From NCBI GenBank assembly GCA_022823145.1, contig JAJDXS010000024.1, forward strand, positions 94,319 to 158,318: a stretch of 64,000 nucleotides of DNA. The letters are read 5' to 3'. Below, piece after piece: positions 1 to 10,077 of the stretch. This DNA comes from Gemmatimonadota bacterium (lineage in GTDB: Bacteria; Gemmatimonadota; Gemmatimonadetes; Longimicrobiales; Gaopeijiaceae). The translations under genes were made by a program, and so were the position numbers. Each line of letters opens with the position of its first letter. The first letter of the stretch is position 1. The notes under the pieces were generated by a model. It had not been told where the DNA came from and searched no databases. It worked only from the letters and a program-made list of their open reading frames with translations.

Positions 1-1205
1 TCCGACATTCCCATGGTCCTCGCAGCGGCGGTCAGTGCCATTCCGCTCCTGCCGCCGAGGGCGAAGGCTGCCAAGGCGTCGAGCGTTGTGTTCGACATGC
101 GGATGTCCTTCTTCAGTCGCGCGAGCAGCAGCCCTCCATCGACGAGGTGCTTGATATCGCCCTGACTGACCCACCGGGCCAATGTCACAGCGAGTCCCGG
201 GCGTACACGGCGGCGCAGGTCAAGGCGTCGGGGCCCCTCGTTCGCCTGATCGAGGATTTCGCCAATCGATTCATCTCCGAATCGCGGATCCACCTGGCGA
301 ACGATTTCGGCTACCACCTCGCGTGCGAGCGGACCCACCGATATGACACGATGGTGCAGCGGATGCAGCATCCTCCGCACGTCGTCGGCGTGACTCGGCC
401 ATGCGGTCGCGGTTATCCGGAACTCCGCGCCAAGCTCATCGCGAAGCCACGCCAATTTGCCGAGCAAAGTGTCGCGGTCGCGCGCCTCGTCCAAGTGGGC
501 ATCGTCGACGAACACTCTCTGGGGCCGCAGTTCACGAAGCGCGTCCGCGATTCTGCCAGAGTCTGTCGAAACCGCGAAGAGGCCCAGCCCTTCGTTGGCC
601 ATCGCGCTGAGCAGAGCCGTCTTCCCGACGCCCGGCTGGCCCGACACGATCACGTCGCCTTCAGCGAACCGCAGCTTCGCCAGCTCCCCGTCTCTTCCGA
701 GCAGCTCGGTTGCTGGCCACGGCCGTGCCGACCTCGGGAACACCGACAAGGCGGGCGGATCGCCAGTCAGGCCGAGCAGGTCCCTGCGCCATGCCGGATC
801 CCGGTACAGGCGGCCCACGAAGTCGGCTTGGTCGTGTATCTGACGAAGCGTGAAGTCATACTCGGTGGCCCGCCCCTGGAGATTCCTGCGTTTGCGGGCG
901 GTCAAAGGCTGCGATGTGGCCAGCACGGCCTCGATCGCCGTCCCCCCGTCACCCCGGTAGGATCGGAGGTTCCTGGTCAGGTTCCCGGTGACGTCGTCCG
1001 AAATCGTAGTTACCAGAGGGATTGGGGATCTCGCACGGGAATCAGCGATCGCCCCGTCCATCCCCCTGTCGTCGCCTCCCCGAATCGGCACGAGTCCCGG
1101 ATACACCCTTCGCAACAAGTCCGCCGCACACCGCTCGAAGAGTTCTGGGTCCAGATGTTCCCCTAGGCGCTTCTCGATTGCCCGGTACAGAGGGTCTCTG
1201 ACCAT
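1..1205 (-). CDS. REase-like N-terminal domain + P-loop (STAND/AAA-like) NTPase, partial (C-terminus beyond left edge)
   Basis: Own translation of the minus strand from ATG 1205..1203, open to the window edge: MVRDPLYRAIEKRLGEHLDPELFERCAADLLRRVYPGLVPIRGGDDRGMDGAI...GDVIVSGQPGVGKTALLS...RVFVDDAHLDEARD. Walker A GQPGVGKT and Walker B-like VFVDD. Not in ORF track because no stop in window. Confidence 0.8.
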   Translation of the reverse strand, partial: MVRDPLYRAIEKRLGEHLDPELFERCAADLLRRVYPGLVPIRGGDDRGMDGAIADSRARSPIPLVTTISDDVTGNLTRNLRSYRGDGGTAIEAVLATSQPLTARKRRNLQGRATEYDFTLRQIHDQADFVGRLYRDPAWRRDLLGLTGDPPALSVFPRSARPWPATELLGRDGELAKLRFAEGDVIVSGQPGVGKTALLSAMANEGLGLFAVSTDSGRIADALRELRPQRVFVDDAHLDEARDRDTLLGKLAWLRDELGAEFRITATAWPSHADDVRRMLHPLHHRVISVGPLAREVVAEIVRQVDPRFGDESIGEILDQANEGPRRLDLRRRVRPGLAVTLARWVSQGDIKHLVDGGLLLARLKKDIRMSNTTLDALAAFALGGRSGMALTAAARTMGMS

Positions 1206-1206
1206 G

Positions 1207-2727
1207 TCACCCTCCGATCAGCCAGGCCAGCAGAGCCGTCGGGACCGCCAGGAGTTCGGGATCGTTCAGATCCAATGCGCTCCGCGTGGCCACTACACCG
1301 CGCCAGCGGGACGCTCTCATGGTTCGGGTCGCCCGCCGCCAGCGGTCGCTGTCCACGTACTTCGATTCGATCGCGAGATTTCCGAAATCCGGACCCACGA
1401 AGTCGATTTCCTTGCGCGTCGGCGTTCGGTGATGAAGCACGGAATCGAAGTCCAGGTAGCCGCCCGGAGCCCTGCGCGCGAAGGACCTGACCAGAGCCAT
1501 TCCCAACTGCTGTTCGGAGAGTGGTCCGAAGTCGGCGGGCGGTCCGGTGCGAGCGGAGAGCCGCGTGTACACGGGGTCGGCGAAATACGTCTTCGACTGA
1601 GCTCGAAGAGCGGGACGGAGGTCGTCGTCCCTGTGGCACGGCCAGACGACGAAGCTCTCCCTCAGGGCGTCGATGCGGCGGCGAACGGTTTTCGCGGACG
1701 TGCCGGTGTCGGTAGCGATGTCATGGTGATTGGTGGGCGATGCGATCCCCTTCGCCAGCCTTTGCACGAAAGCGCCGGCCTGAGTTCGCGACCAAGCCGA
1801 CTTCCCGAAGGCCTCGCCGTGGATCACGTCGAGCAGGCTCTGCGTGAGGATGCGGTCGGCTCCCTGCCCTCCCATGGCAGGGTCGGGGGTCCGCCCGAAC
1901 GACTCCACGACGGCGGACTCACCCCTGCCGTGCGCGGCGATGGCTTGCGGGAAACCACCGATGGTCAGGTACGTCTCCCATTCGCGGACAAGCCGAGGCA
2001 TCCAAGGGGCCAGGGTACGCACAGCGTCAGCCAAGTTCGCGCGGGTCAGGTCGGCGACCGCGAAGGGTCCCAAGTCGCTGGGCGGCAAAGTGAATCCGCC
2101 CTCGCCGCCCCGGGAGCCGAGCCCGATGTAGTCGCGAAACGACATCGGGAGCAGGACGCGGTCGGAGTCAATTGCGTTGCCACGCCTGCCGGCCAGCGCC
2201 TTGACCGCCTCGGTCAGGTTGGACGCGGATGAGCCCGTCAGGACGACGGTATCCGAGCCGAAGCGTGTGTCGTTGTCGCGGAGCCATTTGATCGTCGCCG
2301 GCCATCCATCGGTAATGGCGCTGATCTCGTCAACGAACCAGTAGCGTCGGCCCTCGGCCGGGATCAGGTCGGACGCGGCCTCGACCATCCTGCGCAGATC
2401 CTCGGCACTCATACGGTCGGCGGCGATGTGGACGATTCGTCTGGGATCCTCCCCCGCCTGGATGAGCTCCCGTATTCTCTTCTTCACCTCGACCGACTTT
2501 CCTACCCGCCGAGGGCCACGGAGCAGGTAGAGTCCTCCCGGAATGAGGTTGTCCAGGACGCCGGCCGAGTACTCGAACGGAGCTTCCCTAGCGCGCCGCA
2601 GGTCCAAATCCCTCAGGACCCACGTGCGGGGCTCCGCCCACCAACTGGTGCGGGCCAGCAGTTCCAGCAATTCGGCGGTGGTGGCCAGGGGACGGCTCCG
2701 GATGGGAGGACAAGCAGGGTGGACCAT
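1207..2727 (-). CDS. AAA family ATPase, AAA_14/DUF4143-like
   Basis: 506 aa; Walker A GPRRVGKS, YWFVDEIS Walker B, VVLTGSS sensor; C-terminal TRKEIDF...LAIESKY resembles the PD-(D/E)XK core of DUF4143. Stop lies 1 nt before the start of the downstream NTPase gene. Confidence 0.8.
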   Translation of the reverse strand: MVHPACPPIRSRPLATTAELLELLARTSWWAEPRTWVLRDLDLRRAREAPFEYSAGVLDNLIPGGLYLLRGPRRVGKSVEVKKRIRELIQAGEDPRRIVHIAADRMSAEDLRRMVEAASDLIPAEGRRYWFVDEISAITDGWPATIKWLRDNDTRFGSDTVVLTGSSASNLTEAVKALAGRRGNAIDSDRVLLPMSFRDYIGLGSRGGEGGFTLPPSDLGPFAVADLTRANLADAVRTLAPWMPRLVREWETYLTIGGFPQAIAAHGRGESAVVESFGRTPDPAMGGQGADRILTQSLLDVIHGEAFGKSAWSRTQAGAFVQRLAKGIASPTNHHDIATDTGTSAKTVRRRIDALRESFVVWPCHRDDDLRPALRAQSKTYFADPVYTRLSARTGPPADFGPLSEQQLGMALVRSFARRAPGGYLDFDSVLHHRTPTRKEIDFVGPDFGNLAIESKYVDSDRWRRATRTMRASRWRGVVATRSALDLNDPELLAVPTALLAWLIGG

Positions 2728-2791
2728 CGGGAAGGTAGCTCATGATCCGTGCATTGATCAAGCCAGACAAGTCGTTGATCTTGGTTATGGT

Positions 2792-2843
2792 TGATTATAT
2801 ATACATTTTATGCCAACAGTGGCGGATAATGTATACATAATCA
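2792..2843. repeat. AT-rich inverted repeat, ~18-bp arms, 16-nt spacer
   Basis: TGATTATATATACATTTT (2792-2809) pairs with the reverse complement of 2826-2843 (TGATTATGTATACATTAT), 16/18 matches, in a high-GC context. Confidence 0.75.
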
Positions 2844-2869
2844 GTCAAGTCAGAATGATGAATCGGATT

Positions 2870-3340
2870 CTAGTCCGACACCGCCTCCAGCCCCGCTCTC
2901 TCGGACAGGCCCCCCGTCTCGTCGAGAAACCGCCGCCGCGCCAACTCCAGATACTCGCCGTCCACCTCGACACCCACACTGTTGCGCCCGGCGCGGGCGG
3001 CCGCGACCGAGGTGGTCCCAGTCCCGAGGAAGGGATCCAGCACCGTGTCTCCGACGAACGAGAACATGCGGACCAGCCGGCTTGCCAGTTCGAGCGGATA
3101 CGGGGCGGGGTGGTTTCGCGTCGAAGCGCCGGGAATGGTCCAGATCTGCCGGAACCACTCGCGATGCTCCGTGGCGGAGATCATGCTCAGGGCCCGCGCG
3201 GCCGGCGACGGGCTGCGATAGCCACCCGGCTTGCGCTGCATGAGGATGAACTCAATGTCGTTCTTGATAACCGCGTTGGGCTCGTAGGGCTTCCCCAAAA
3301 AACCTCCTCCTGGGCCCATCTCGAAGTTGGCGTTCGCGAT
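2870..3340 (-). pseudogene. C-terminal remnant of a DNA (N4-cytosine/N6-adenine) methyltransferase
   Basis: HKIANANFEMGPGGGFLGKPYEPNAVIKNDIEFILMQRKPGGYR...WTIPGAST...GDTVLDPFLGTGTTSVAAARAGRNSVGVEVD: SAM-binding DPFLGTGTT motif present; N-terminal (D/N/S)PP(Y/F) catalytic part absent; the frame hits a stop a short way upstream. Confidence 0.7.
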
Positions 3341-3486
3341 CTTGTGCGATACAGGGAGTCGACGGCGTCTTGCAGAGTCATGGCTGATTGGCGTTGCGGG
3401 AGCGATCCTTCAGGATAGGCCGGCCCCGGGGGCGCGGGAATGTTCAGATGGGCCCCAAGCCGTGACCCTCGGATTGTGAGCCACGA

Positions 3487-4944
3487 TCAGCCGCTGCGGC
3501 GCAGGGCGAAGACTCCGTTCAGGTAGTGCGTCACGCGGCCGTTGCCGTCATCGCCCCAGAAGGCGACGTCCCATCCGCGGTTGCCGCCCATCGCCGGATC
3601 GCGGGGCAGGAACCGGTCGCCACCGAGCGGAATCAGCTCGGACTCCAGCCCGCCGACCTCCGACCGCGCCATCAGCCGGCCGCCATCAGCGAAGAACGAG
3701 AACCGGCTCCCGAACGCCTCGAACTGCCCGACGTAGCGCTCGACCTCGACCTCCCGGGGCGTCACCTTGTCCGGCTTCGGTGTCTGCGGCTTGTCGATGC
3801 CGAAGACCTCCGGGAACAGCGTGTCGAACACCGTGTCGGCGAGCGGATAGCCCTGGCTCGGCACGTTGGCGATCGTTGCGGCGGCGACGCCCTTGTTCGG
3901 ACACCAGAGCAGCAGGGACGACCCGCCGCTGTTGGTGCCGCTGTGCCCGTAGATCACCTCGCCGCCCCAGCGCTTCCAGTAGGGCCCGGTGCACCACCTC
4001 TGGGCAATGATCCGGGTCGGCATGTCGATCTCGGGCGTGTGCATCGTCTCGATGGCATCCTCCGACAGCACCCGCCGTCCATCGGCGGAGCGCCCGCCCC
4101 GCAGGAACATCCCAGCGAAGCGCACGAGGTCGCCGGCGCTGCAACACAGGGTTGCGCCGGCCGGGGCGATGCTGCGCGGGAGCCCCCAGAACGGCACCCG
4201 CTCGCCTTCGGGGCTGGCGGGGGTCGGCGAGTAGCCGAGCGCCACTGGGTGATAGAGCAGGTCCTCCGGGAAGGTCGCCGAGTGCTCGAGCCCGAGCGGC
4301 TGGAGGATGCGTTCGGCGAGCAGGGTCTCCCAGTTCTTCCCCATCACCCGCTGGGCTGCAAATCCGGCGACGGCGGTGCCCGCGTTCGAGTAGCCGTAGG
4401 CGGTGCCCGGCTCGAAGATCACGGGGAGTTCGGCAAGTGCAGCGACGTAACGGCCCAGGGCGTCATCGCCGCGGCCGTGGTCCGTATACGGCCCGTTGTC
4501 GAGTCCCGACGACATCGAGAGCAGTTGGCGCAGGGTCATGTCGATGGGAGGGACGTCGTTCGTGAGCGGCGCGCCGTCGAGATAGCTCGCGACGGGTTCA
4601 TCCAGATCGAGCATTCCCTCGTCGACCAGGGCCATGACCACGGCCGCGTTGAAGACCTTGGTCGTCGAGCCGATCTGGAACAGCGTGTCCGGCGTAACGG
4701 CCAGGTTGCGCTCACGAATCGCCAGGCCGGTTGCGAACTCGTGGACTGCCTCGCCGTCGAACACCGCCAACTGGGCACCCATTATGCCGAGGCTCGCGGC
4801 CGACTCGTCGAGGAGCTGCTGGAGGTCGCGCCGATTGAACGCCACCTGCGGTGGGGCCGCGATCGCCGCGAGGTGTCGCGCAGACGCGACGATCGGCAAC
4901 GCGGCCGCGGCGGCACCGGCTTTCAGTAGGGCACGTCGATTCAT
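3487..4944 (-). CDS. Serine hydrolase, beta-lactamase/class C PBP family
   Basis: 485 aa, Tat-like signal MNRRALLKAGAAAAALP, SxxK in IGSTTKVFN, HSGTNSGG motif. Confidence 0.88.
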   Translation of the reverse strand: MNRRALLKAGAAAAALPIVASARHLAAIAAPPQVAFNRRDLQQLLDESAASLGIMGAQLAVFDGEAVHEFATGLAIRERNLAVTPDTLFQIGSTTKVFNAAVVMALVDEGMLDLDEPVASYLDGAPLTNDVPPIDMTLRQLLSMSSGLDNGPYTDHGRGDDALGRYVAALAELPVIFEPGTAYGYSNAGTAVAGFAAQRVMGKNWETLLAERILQPLGLEHSATFPEDLLYHPVALGYSPTPASPEGERVPFWGLPRSIAPAGATLCCSAGDLVRFAGMFLRGGRSADGRRVLSEDAIETMHTPEIDMPTRIIAQRWCTGPYWKRWGGEVIYGHSGTNSGGSSLLLWCPNKGVAAATIANVPSQGYPLADTVFDTLFPEVFGIDKPQTPKPDKVTPREVEVERYVGQFEAFGSRFSFFADGGRLMARSEVGGLESELIPLGGDRFLPRDPAMGGNRGWDVAFWGDDGNGRVTHYLNGVFALRRSG

Positions 4945-6203
4945 CTGGAAGCCTCGACTCCATCAACTTCAGCGTGATCCCCGCTCAGTTCCGCCAACAA
5001 CTGACGGACCACATCGAGGACGAATTCCGGCGTTTCGTACGGGTAGTTATGGCCGGTGCCCGGCGGGGTGTGGACCAGCCGGGCGTCGCTTGAGACTTCG
5101 AGATACCGCACGCGCATCCGCACGAAGAAGTTCCTGGCCCTGCTGGCGGCGGCCTCTTCCATCCCCAGAGGATCGATGATGGCGTCGGCGGGGTCGTCCG
5201 GGATCACCACCAGGACTGGCATGTCGTCGAGTTCGCCGTCGTAGACCACCAGGTCGGGTGCCGCCGACGAGACGATGCCCGGGCTGAACTCCTGAAAGAT
5301 CGAGGCGGTGGCGAACGATGTTGCCGGTCGGCGGGCGTTGGCTGCCATCGCATCGCCGACATGGGCCAGAAGACGGCGCTGTTTGCGCAGCACTTCACCG
5401 ATCTCCGTCTCGGCTTCGGCCATCGCGATCTCGGGATTGGTCCACCCGCCGAAGATCTTGTCGAGACCCTGTCGCTCGGCGTCCCGGACCAGCCCGTCGA
5501 GCGCCGCCGCACCGTACGCGGGCGCGTAGATGAACGCGTCGGGCGGCGAAGCATCGAGAAGAACGACCGCCGCGGTGCGCTCCGGGTAGCGGCGGGCGTA
5601 GTTCGCGGCCAGGAGTCCGCCGTAGGAGTGCCCCGCCAGCACGAAAGGACCTTCTTCTCCGGCCTCTTCCAGCAGTGTCGCGAGCTCGACGGCCTCGGTC
5701 GCGGTCCGCCGCGGGAACGGTCCCGGATCGCTCCACCCGGTGCCGGGACGATCGAAGAGAATCGAGCGCGTCTCGCCGCGAAGTGCGGCGTGCAGGTGAT
5801 AAAGCGCCAACCCTTGTGCGTGTGCGCCCGGGATCCAGATGACGCTCGGTCCGTCTGCGGCATCTCCCTCTGCGAGGATGTGCATGCGGTAGCCGCCGAC
5901 ATCAACGAGCCTTCCGGGTGGAGGATGCTCACCGGCCAGGCGGCGGATCTCGATCACGGACACGGTCGCAGCGACGAGAACAACGACCGCGAAGACCGCA
6001 ACGAGTACTCCGAGCGCCCTGGCAAGGCGGGCCCGTCCCGCACTTCGTCCGATGCGGGGACGCCGTGAAACGATCAGCAGCGCAACGCCGACCGCGGCAA
6101 TCACCAGTCCGAAGACAACACCGCCCCAAGGGTGTGAGAGCAGCGGATAGAAGGGAGTCAGCATGGCGGGAACGAAGCTGTGACTCCGGCCCCCGCCACG
6201 CAA
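4941..6203 (-). CDS. Alpha/beta hydrolase with N-terminal membrane segments
   Basis: 420 aa; nucleophile elbow GHSYGG; overlaps the next gene by 4 bp. Confidence 0.88.
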   Translation of the reverse strand: MRGGGRSHSFVPAMLTPFYPLLSHPWGGVVFGLVIAAVGVALLIVSRRPRIGRSAGRARLARALGVLVAVFAVVVLVAATVSVIEIRRLAGEHPPPGRLVDVGGYRMHILAEGDAADGPSVIWIPGAHAQGLALYHLHAALRGETRSILFDRPGTGWSDPGPFPRRTATEAVELATLLEEAGEEGPFVLAGHSYGGLLAANYARRYPERTAAVVLLDASPPDAFIYAPAYGAAALDGLVRDAERQGLDKIFGGWTNPEIAMAEAETEIGEVLRKQRRLLAHVGDAMAANARRPATSFATASIFQEFSPGIVSSAAPDLVVYDGELDDMPVLVVIPDDPADAIIDPLGMEEAAASRARNFFVRMRVRYLEVSSDARLVHTPPGTGHNYPYETPEFVLDVVRQLLAELSGDHAEVDGVEASR

Positions 6204-6283
6204 GACGGCACCGTATTCGCATTCAAGGCCGATCGATGGCTACCATGGGTGCAACGCCGTTGACCCGTAACAGTGAGGGAGTC

Positions 6284-8341
6284 ATGCGAACCCCTGTAGC
6301 CGTAACCCTTAAGTCCGTCGTTGTCCCTGCGCTTGTATGCCTGCCTGGCGCTGCCGCGTTCGTGGCCACCGCTTCACCGCCCGCCGCGGCACAGGAGGCA
6401 GTCCTCGAATCCTTCCGTGCCCAGATCGGGCTCAAGACGGTCGCAGCCCCCCGGATCTCGCCGGATGGCAGCATGATCGCCTATTCGGTGACAACCGCCG
6501 ATTGGGCAAACAACCGTTTCGACCAGGAGATCTGGCTGGTGGTGGGCGAAGACGAGCCCTTCCAGCTGACCCGCACGGAACCGGGGAGCAGCATGGGACA
6601 CCGGTGGTCACCCGACGGATCCCGCCTGGGCTTCGTGGCCGATCGGGGCGACGGCGCGCAGGTCTACCTCATCCCCCCGGTGGGCGGCGAGGCCGAGCGG
6701 CTCACTTCCCACGAACACGGAGTTGGCGCGTTCCGCTTTTCGCCCGACGGCACCCGGATCGCCTACTCGGCCATCGATCCCGCACCCGACGACTTCGAAA
6801 AGCGCGAGGAACGTTACGGCAACTACGCTGTCGAAGACGCCGACTTCCGCATGACGCACCTCTGGGTGGCGGACGTGCAGGAGGGAGCGGAGCCCCGCCG
6901 CCTGACTCGGGGAGACGGCTTTACCGTCGGCTCCTTCGAATGGTCGCCGAATGGCCGCGAGATCGCCTTCGACCACATGCCTACACCGTTGGTCAACTCC
7001 TTCCCGCATTCGGACATCTCCGTCGTGGACGTAGCCACTGGAGCCGTCCGAACCCTCACCGCCGCTCCCGGCCCCGAGGCCGGGCCGATGTGGTCGCCCG
7101 ACGGCGCGCACATCCTCTATTCCACCCCCGCCGGCGCGAATCCCTTCTACGGCAACACCGAACTCGCGGTGATCCCCATAGACGGCGGCGAAGCCCGCAT
7201 CGTGACCGCCGAGTTCGACGAGAACCCGTCACCCGTGGCCTGGACCGACGAGGGCGTCTTCTTCGTCGCGTTCCAACGCACCGCCCGCTACCTCTTCCTG
7301 CTCGACCCCGAGTCGGGTGCGGTGACCCTGCAAGCGGACTCGCCCGAAATGATCGCATCGGTCGATCTATCCAGCGACGGCACCGTCATGTCGTTCCAGG
7401 GCGAGGAGCGCACCACGGTAAGCGAGGTCTTCCGAGCATCTCGCACCGCCGGCACCGCCCGCGCCCCGCAACGCCTCACTGACATGACCGCCCAGCTGGC
7501 CGACTGGGGCGACCTCGGCAGCCGCGAGGTCATCCAGTGGGAAAGCGAGGACGGCGCCGAGATCGAGGGCGTCCTGATGAAGCCCCCCGGCTACGACCCC
7601 GATCGCACCTACCCCCTCATGGTACTCATCCACGGTGGCCCAACCAGCACGTCGAGCCCGCAGCTGATCAGCGGATACGTCTACCCGGCAATCGAATGGC
7701 TCAGGAAGGGAGCCGTGGTGATGATGCCCAACTATCGTGGCTCGTCCGGCTATGGCGCCGACTTCCGCGCCCTCAACGTGCGCAACCTGGGCGTCGGCGA
7801 CGCATGGGACGTGCTCTCCGGCGTCGAGGCCCTCGTCGACCGCGGCATTGCCGACCCCGACCGCGTCTCGGCGATGGGCTGGAGCCAGGGCGGGTACATC
7901 TCGGCCTTCCTCACCACCTTCAGCGACCGCTTTCGCGCAATCTCCGTAGGCGCGGGCATCTCCAACTGGATGACCTACTACGTCAACACCGACATCCACA
8001 GCTTCACCCGCGAGTACCTTGAGGCGACGCCATGGGACGATCCCGAGATCTACGCCAGGACCTCGCCGATGACCTACATCAAGCAGGCGAGCACGCCTAC
8101 ACTCATCCAGCACGGCGAGTTCGATGCGCGCGTCCCCACCCCCAACGCCTACGAGCTCTACCAGGGCCTCCAGGACGTCGGCGTCGACACCCGACTCATC
8201 ATCTACAAGGGCTTCGGCCACGGCATCACCAAGCCCCGCGAGCGCCTCGCCGCCATGTGGCACAACTGGGAGTGGTTTGCCCGCCACATCTGGGGCGAAT
8301 CCGTCGAGATGCCGATCACCGAAGGCGGAATGGGCAGGTGA
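6284..8341 (+). CDS. S9 family (prolyl oligopeptidase-type) peptidase with TolB-like propeller
   Basis: Start trimmed to MRTPVAVTLKSVVVPALVC (signal peptide); SPDG repeats; GWSQGGY nucleophile and catalytic-His region FGHG. Confidence 0.92.
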   Translation: MRTPVAVTLKSVVVPALVCLPGAAAFVATASPPAAAQEAVLESFRAQIGLKTVAAPRISPDGSMIAYSVTTADWANNRFDQEIWLVVGEDEPFQLTRTEPGSSMGHRWSPDGSRLGFVADRGDGAQVYLIPPVGGEAERLTSHEHGVGAFRFSPDGTRIAYSAIDPAPDDFEKREERYGNYAVEDADFRMTHLWVADVQEGAEPRRLTRGDGFTVGSFEWSPNGREIAFDHMPTPLVNSFPHSDISVVDVATGAVRTLTAAPGPEAGPMWSPDGAHILYSTPAGANPFYGNTELAVIPIDGGEARIVTAEFDENPSPVAWTDEGVFFVAFQRTARYLFLLDPESGAVTLQADSPEMIASVDLSSDGTVMSFQGEERTTVSEVFRASRTAGTARAPQRLTDMTAQLADWGDLGSREVIQWESEDGAEIEGVLMKPPGYDPDRTYPLMVLIHGGPTSTSSPQLISGYVYPAIEWLRKGAVVMMPNYRGSSGYGADFRALNVRNLGVGDAWDVLSGVEALVDRGIADPDRVSAMGWSQGGYISAFLTTFSDRFRAISVGAGISNWMTYYVNTDIHSFTREYLEATPWDDPEIYARTSPMTYIKQASTPTLIQHGEFDARVPTPNAYELYQGLQDVGVDTRLIIYKGFGHGITKPRERLAAMWHNWEWFARHIWGESVEMPITEGGMGR

Positions 8342-10053
8342 GGAGCGTAGTCGCCCTCATCGGGCTCGCGCTGGCGACCCACGCCGCCGCCCTCCCCGCG
8401 CAGACGCGCACCATGTACGACGTCCGCGTATCCATGCGCGACGGCGTCGAACTCTCCACCGACGTGTGGCTGCCGGACGCCGACGGCCGCTTCCCCGCCA
8501 TCCTGATCCGCAGCCCCTACCTCAAGGCCACGATGTTCGCGCGCTACGAGATGGAGTACTTCGTGCGCCACGGCTACGCGGTCGTGCTGCAGGACGTGCG
8601 CGGGCGGGGCGACTCGGACGGGGAGTTCCATTTCTATTTCGGCGAGGGGCGGGACGGATATGACACCATCGAGTGGATCGCGCAGCAGCCATGGTCCAAC
8701 GGCGACGTCGGCACGTCGGGAGGATCGTATCTGGGCACCGTGCAATGGCTGACGGCCCGGGAGCGCCCGCCCCACCTGCGCTGCATGATCCCGACGGCCT
8801 CGTCCGGACGCCTCTTCGACGAGCTGCCCTATCTCGGCGGCGCGTTCCGACTGGGGTGGGCGATCGACTGGCTCAACGACACCTCCGCGCGCTCCTCGCA
8901 GCGGGCCGGCGCCGAGTCGCTCGACTGGGACGCGATCCTGGCGCACCGCCCGCTCCTCACCCTGGACGACTTCATGGGCCGGCGCATCCCGCTCTGGAAG
9001 GAGTTCCTGCAGCACAACACACTGGACGAGTACTGGGCTCCCCTGCACTTCGAGGAGTGGGACTTCCAGCAGATCGACATCCCCGTGCTCACCGTCACCG
9101 GCTGGTTCGACGGCGACCAGCTCGGCGCGCTCTCGTACTGGGACGGCATGGCGCGCCACAACCCGGAGAACGCCGAGCACTACCTCGTCATGGGACCGTG
9201 GCTCCACGCCCAGACGTACCTCGGGGGCGCGCTGGAGGTTGGAGAACTGGAACTCTCACCGGCATCCGTGTTGCCCATCCAGGAGATCCGGAGGCAGTTC
9301 TTCGACTACTGCCTGAAGGGTTCGACACCCTCGTTCGACGCGCCGAAGGCGCGCGGCTACCTCACCGCCGCGGGACGATGGCTGGAGCTGGACGAATACC
9401 CGCCGCCACAGGCCGAGCCGACCCGGCTGTATCTTCGCAGCGGCGGCGCGGCCAACTCGCTCCTCGGCGACGGACGCCTCACCTGGGACGCTCCCACGAC
9501 GGCCGAGCCCCCCGACCGCTTCGTCTACGACCCGCGCAACCCCGTCCCGACCGTGGGACGCGCGGTCGACCAGCGCCCGGTGCAGCGCCGCGACGACGTG
9601 CTGGTCTATACCACCGAGCCCCTCGAAGACACGCTCGCGATCATGGGCCGTGTTTTCGTGCGGCTCCACGCAGCCAGCGACGCGCTCGACACCGACTTCA
9701 CCGCCAAGATCGAGGACGTGCAACCCGACGGCCGCGCGATCCTGCTGGGTCCGACCGAGGCGGGCAGCGTACGCCGCGGCCGCTACCTGAAGGGCTACCT
9801 GGGCACCGAACTCCTGACGCCGAACCGGCCCGAACTCTTCGAGATCGAGCTCTTCGACATCGGGCACGCCTTCCTGCCGGGCCACCGAATCCGCATCGAG
9901 ATTTCGAGCAGCGCCTTCCCGATGGTCAACCCGAACCAGAACACGGGCAACCCGGTGGCCTCGGACACCGAGTGGAAGACGGCCGGCCAGACGGTGTTTC
10001 ACGATGCAGAGCGGCCGTCCCACGTGCTGTTGCCGGTGCTGAGATGGGAATAG
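8338..10053 (+). CDS. CocE/NonD family hydrolase (S15-like)
   Basis: GTG start overlapping the upstream stop (GTGA); MRDGVELSTDVWLP, DVRGRGDSDGEF, GTSGGSYLG. Confidence 0.9.
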   Translation: MRSVVALIGLALATHAAALPAQTRTMYDVRVSMRDGVELSTDVWLPDADGRFPAILIRSPYLKATMFARYEMEYFVRHGYAVVLQDVRGRGDSDGEFHFYFGEGRDGYDTIEWIAQQPWSNGDVGTSGGSYLGTVQWLTARERPPHLRCMIPTASSGRLFDELPYLGGAFRLGWAIDWLNDTSARSSQRAGAESLDWDAILAHRPLLTLDDFMGRRIPLWKEFLQHNTLDEYWAPLHFEEWDFQQIDIPVLTVTGWFDGDQLGALSYWDGMARHNPENAEHYLVMGPWLHAQTYLGGALEVGELELSPASVLPIQEIRRQFFDYCLKGSTPSFDAPKARGYLTAAGRWLELDEYPPPQAEPTRLYLRSGGAANSLLGDGRLTWDAPTTAEPPDRFVYDPRNPVPTVGRAVDQRPVQRRDDVLVYTTEPLEDTLAIMGRVFVRLHAASDALDTDFTAKIEDVQPDGRAILLGPTEAGSVRRGRYLKGYLGTELLTPNRPELFEIELFDIGHAFLPGHRIRIEISSSAFPMVNPNQNTGNPVASDTEWKTAGQTVFHDAERPSHVLLPVLRWE

Positions 10054-10077
10054 GCGCGAGTCAGCGAACCGTCGTCG

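Noticed and set aside
147-2232. Plus-strand ORFs at the left edge
   Set aside because: Minus strand encodes P-loop ATPases with Walker motifs; plus-strand translations have no recognisable features.
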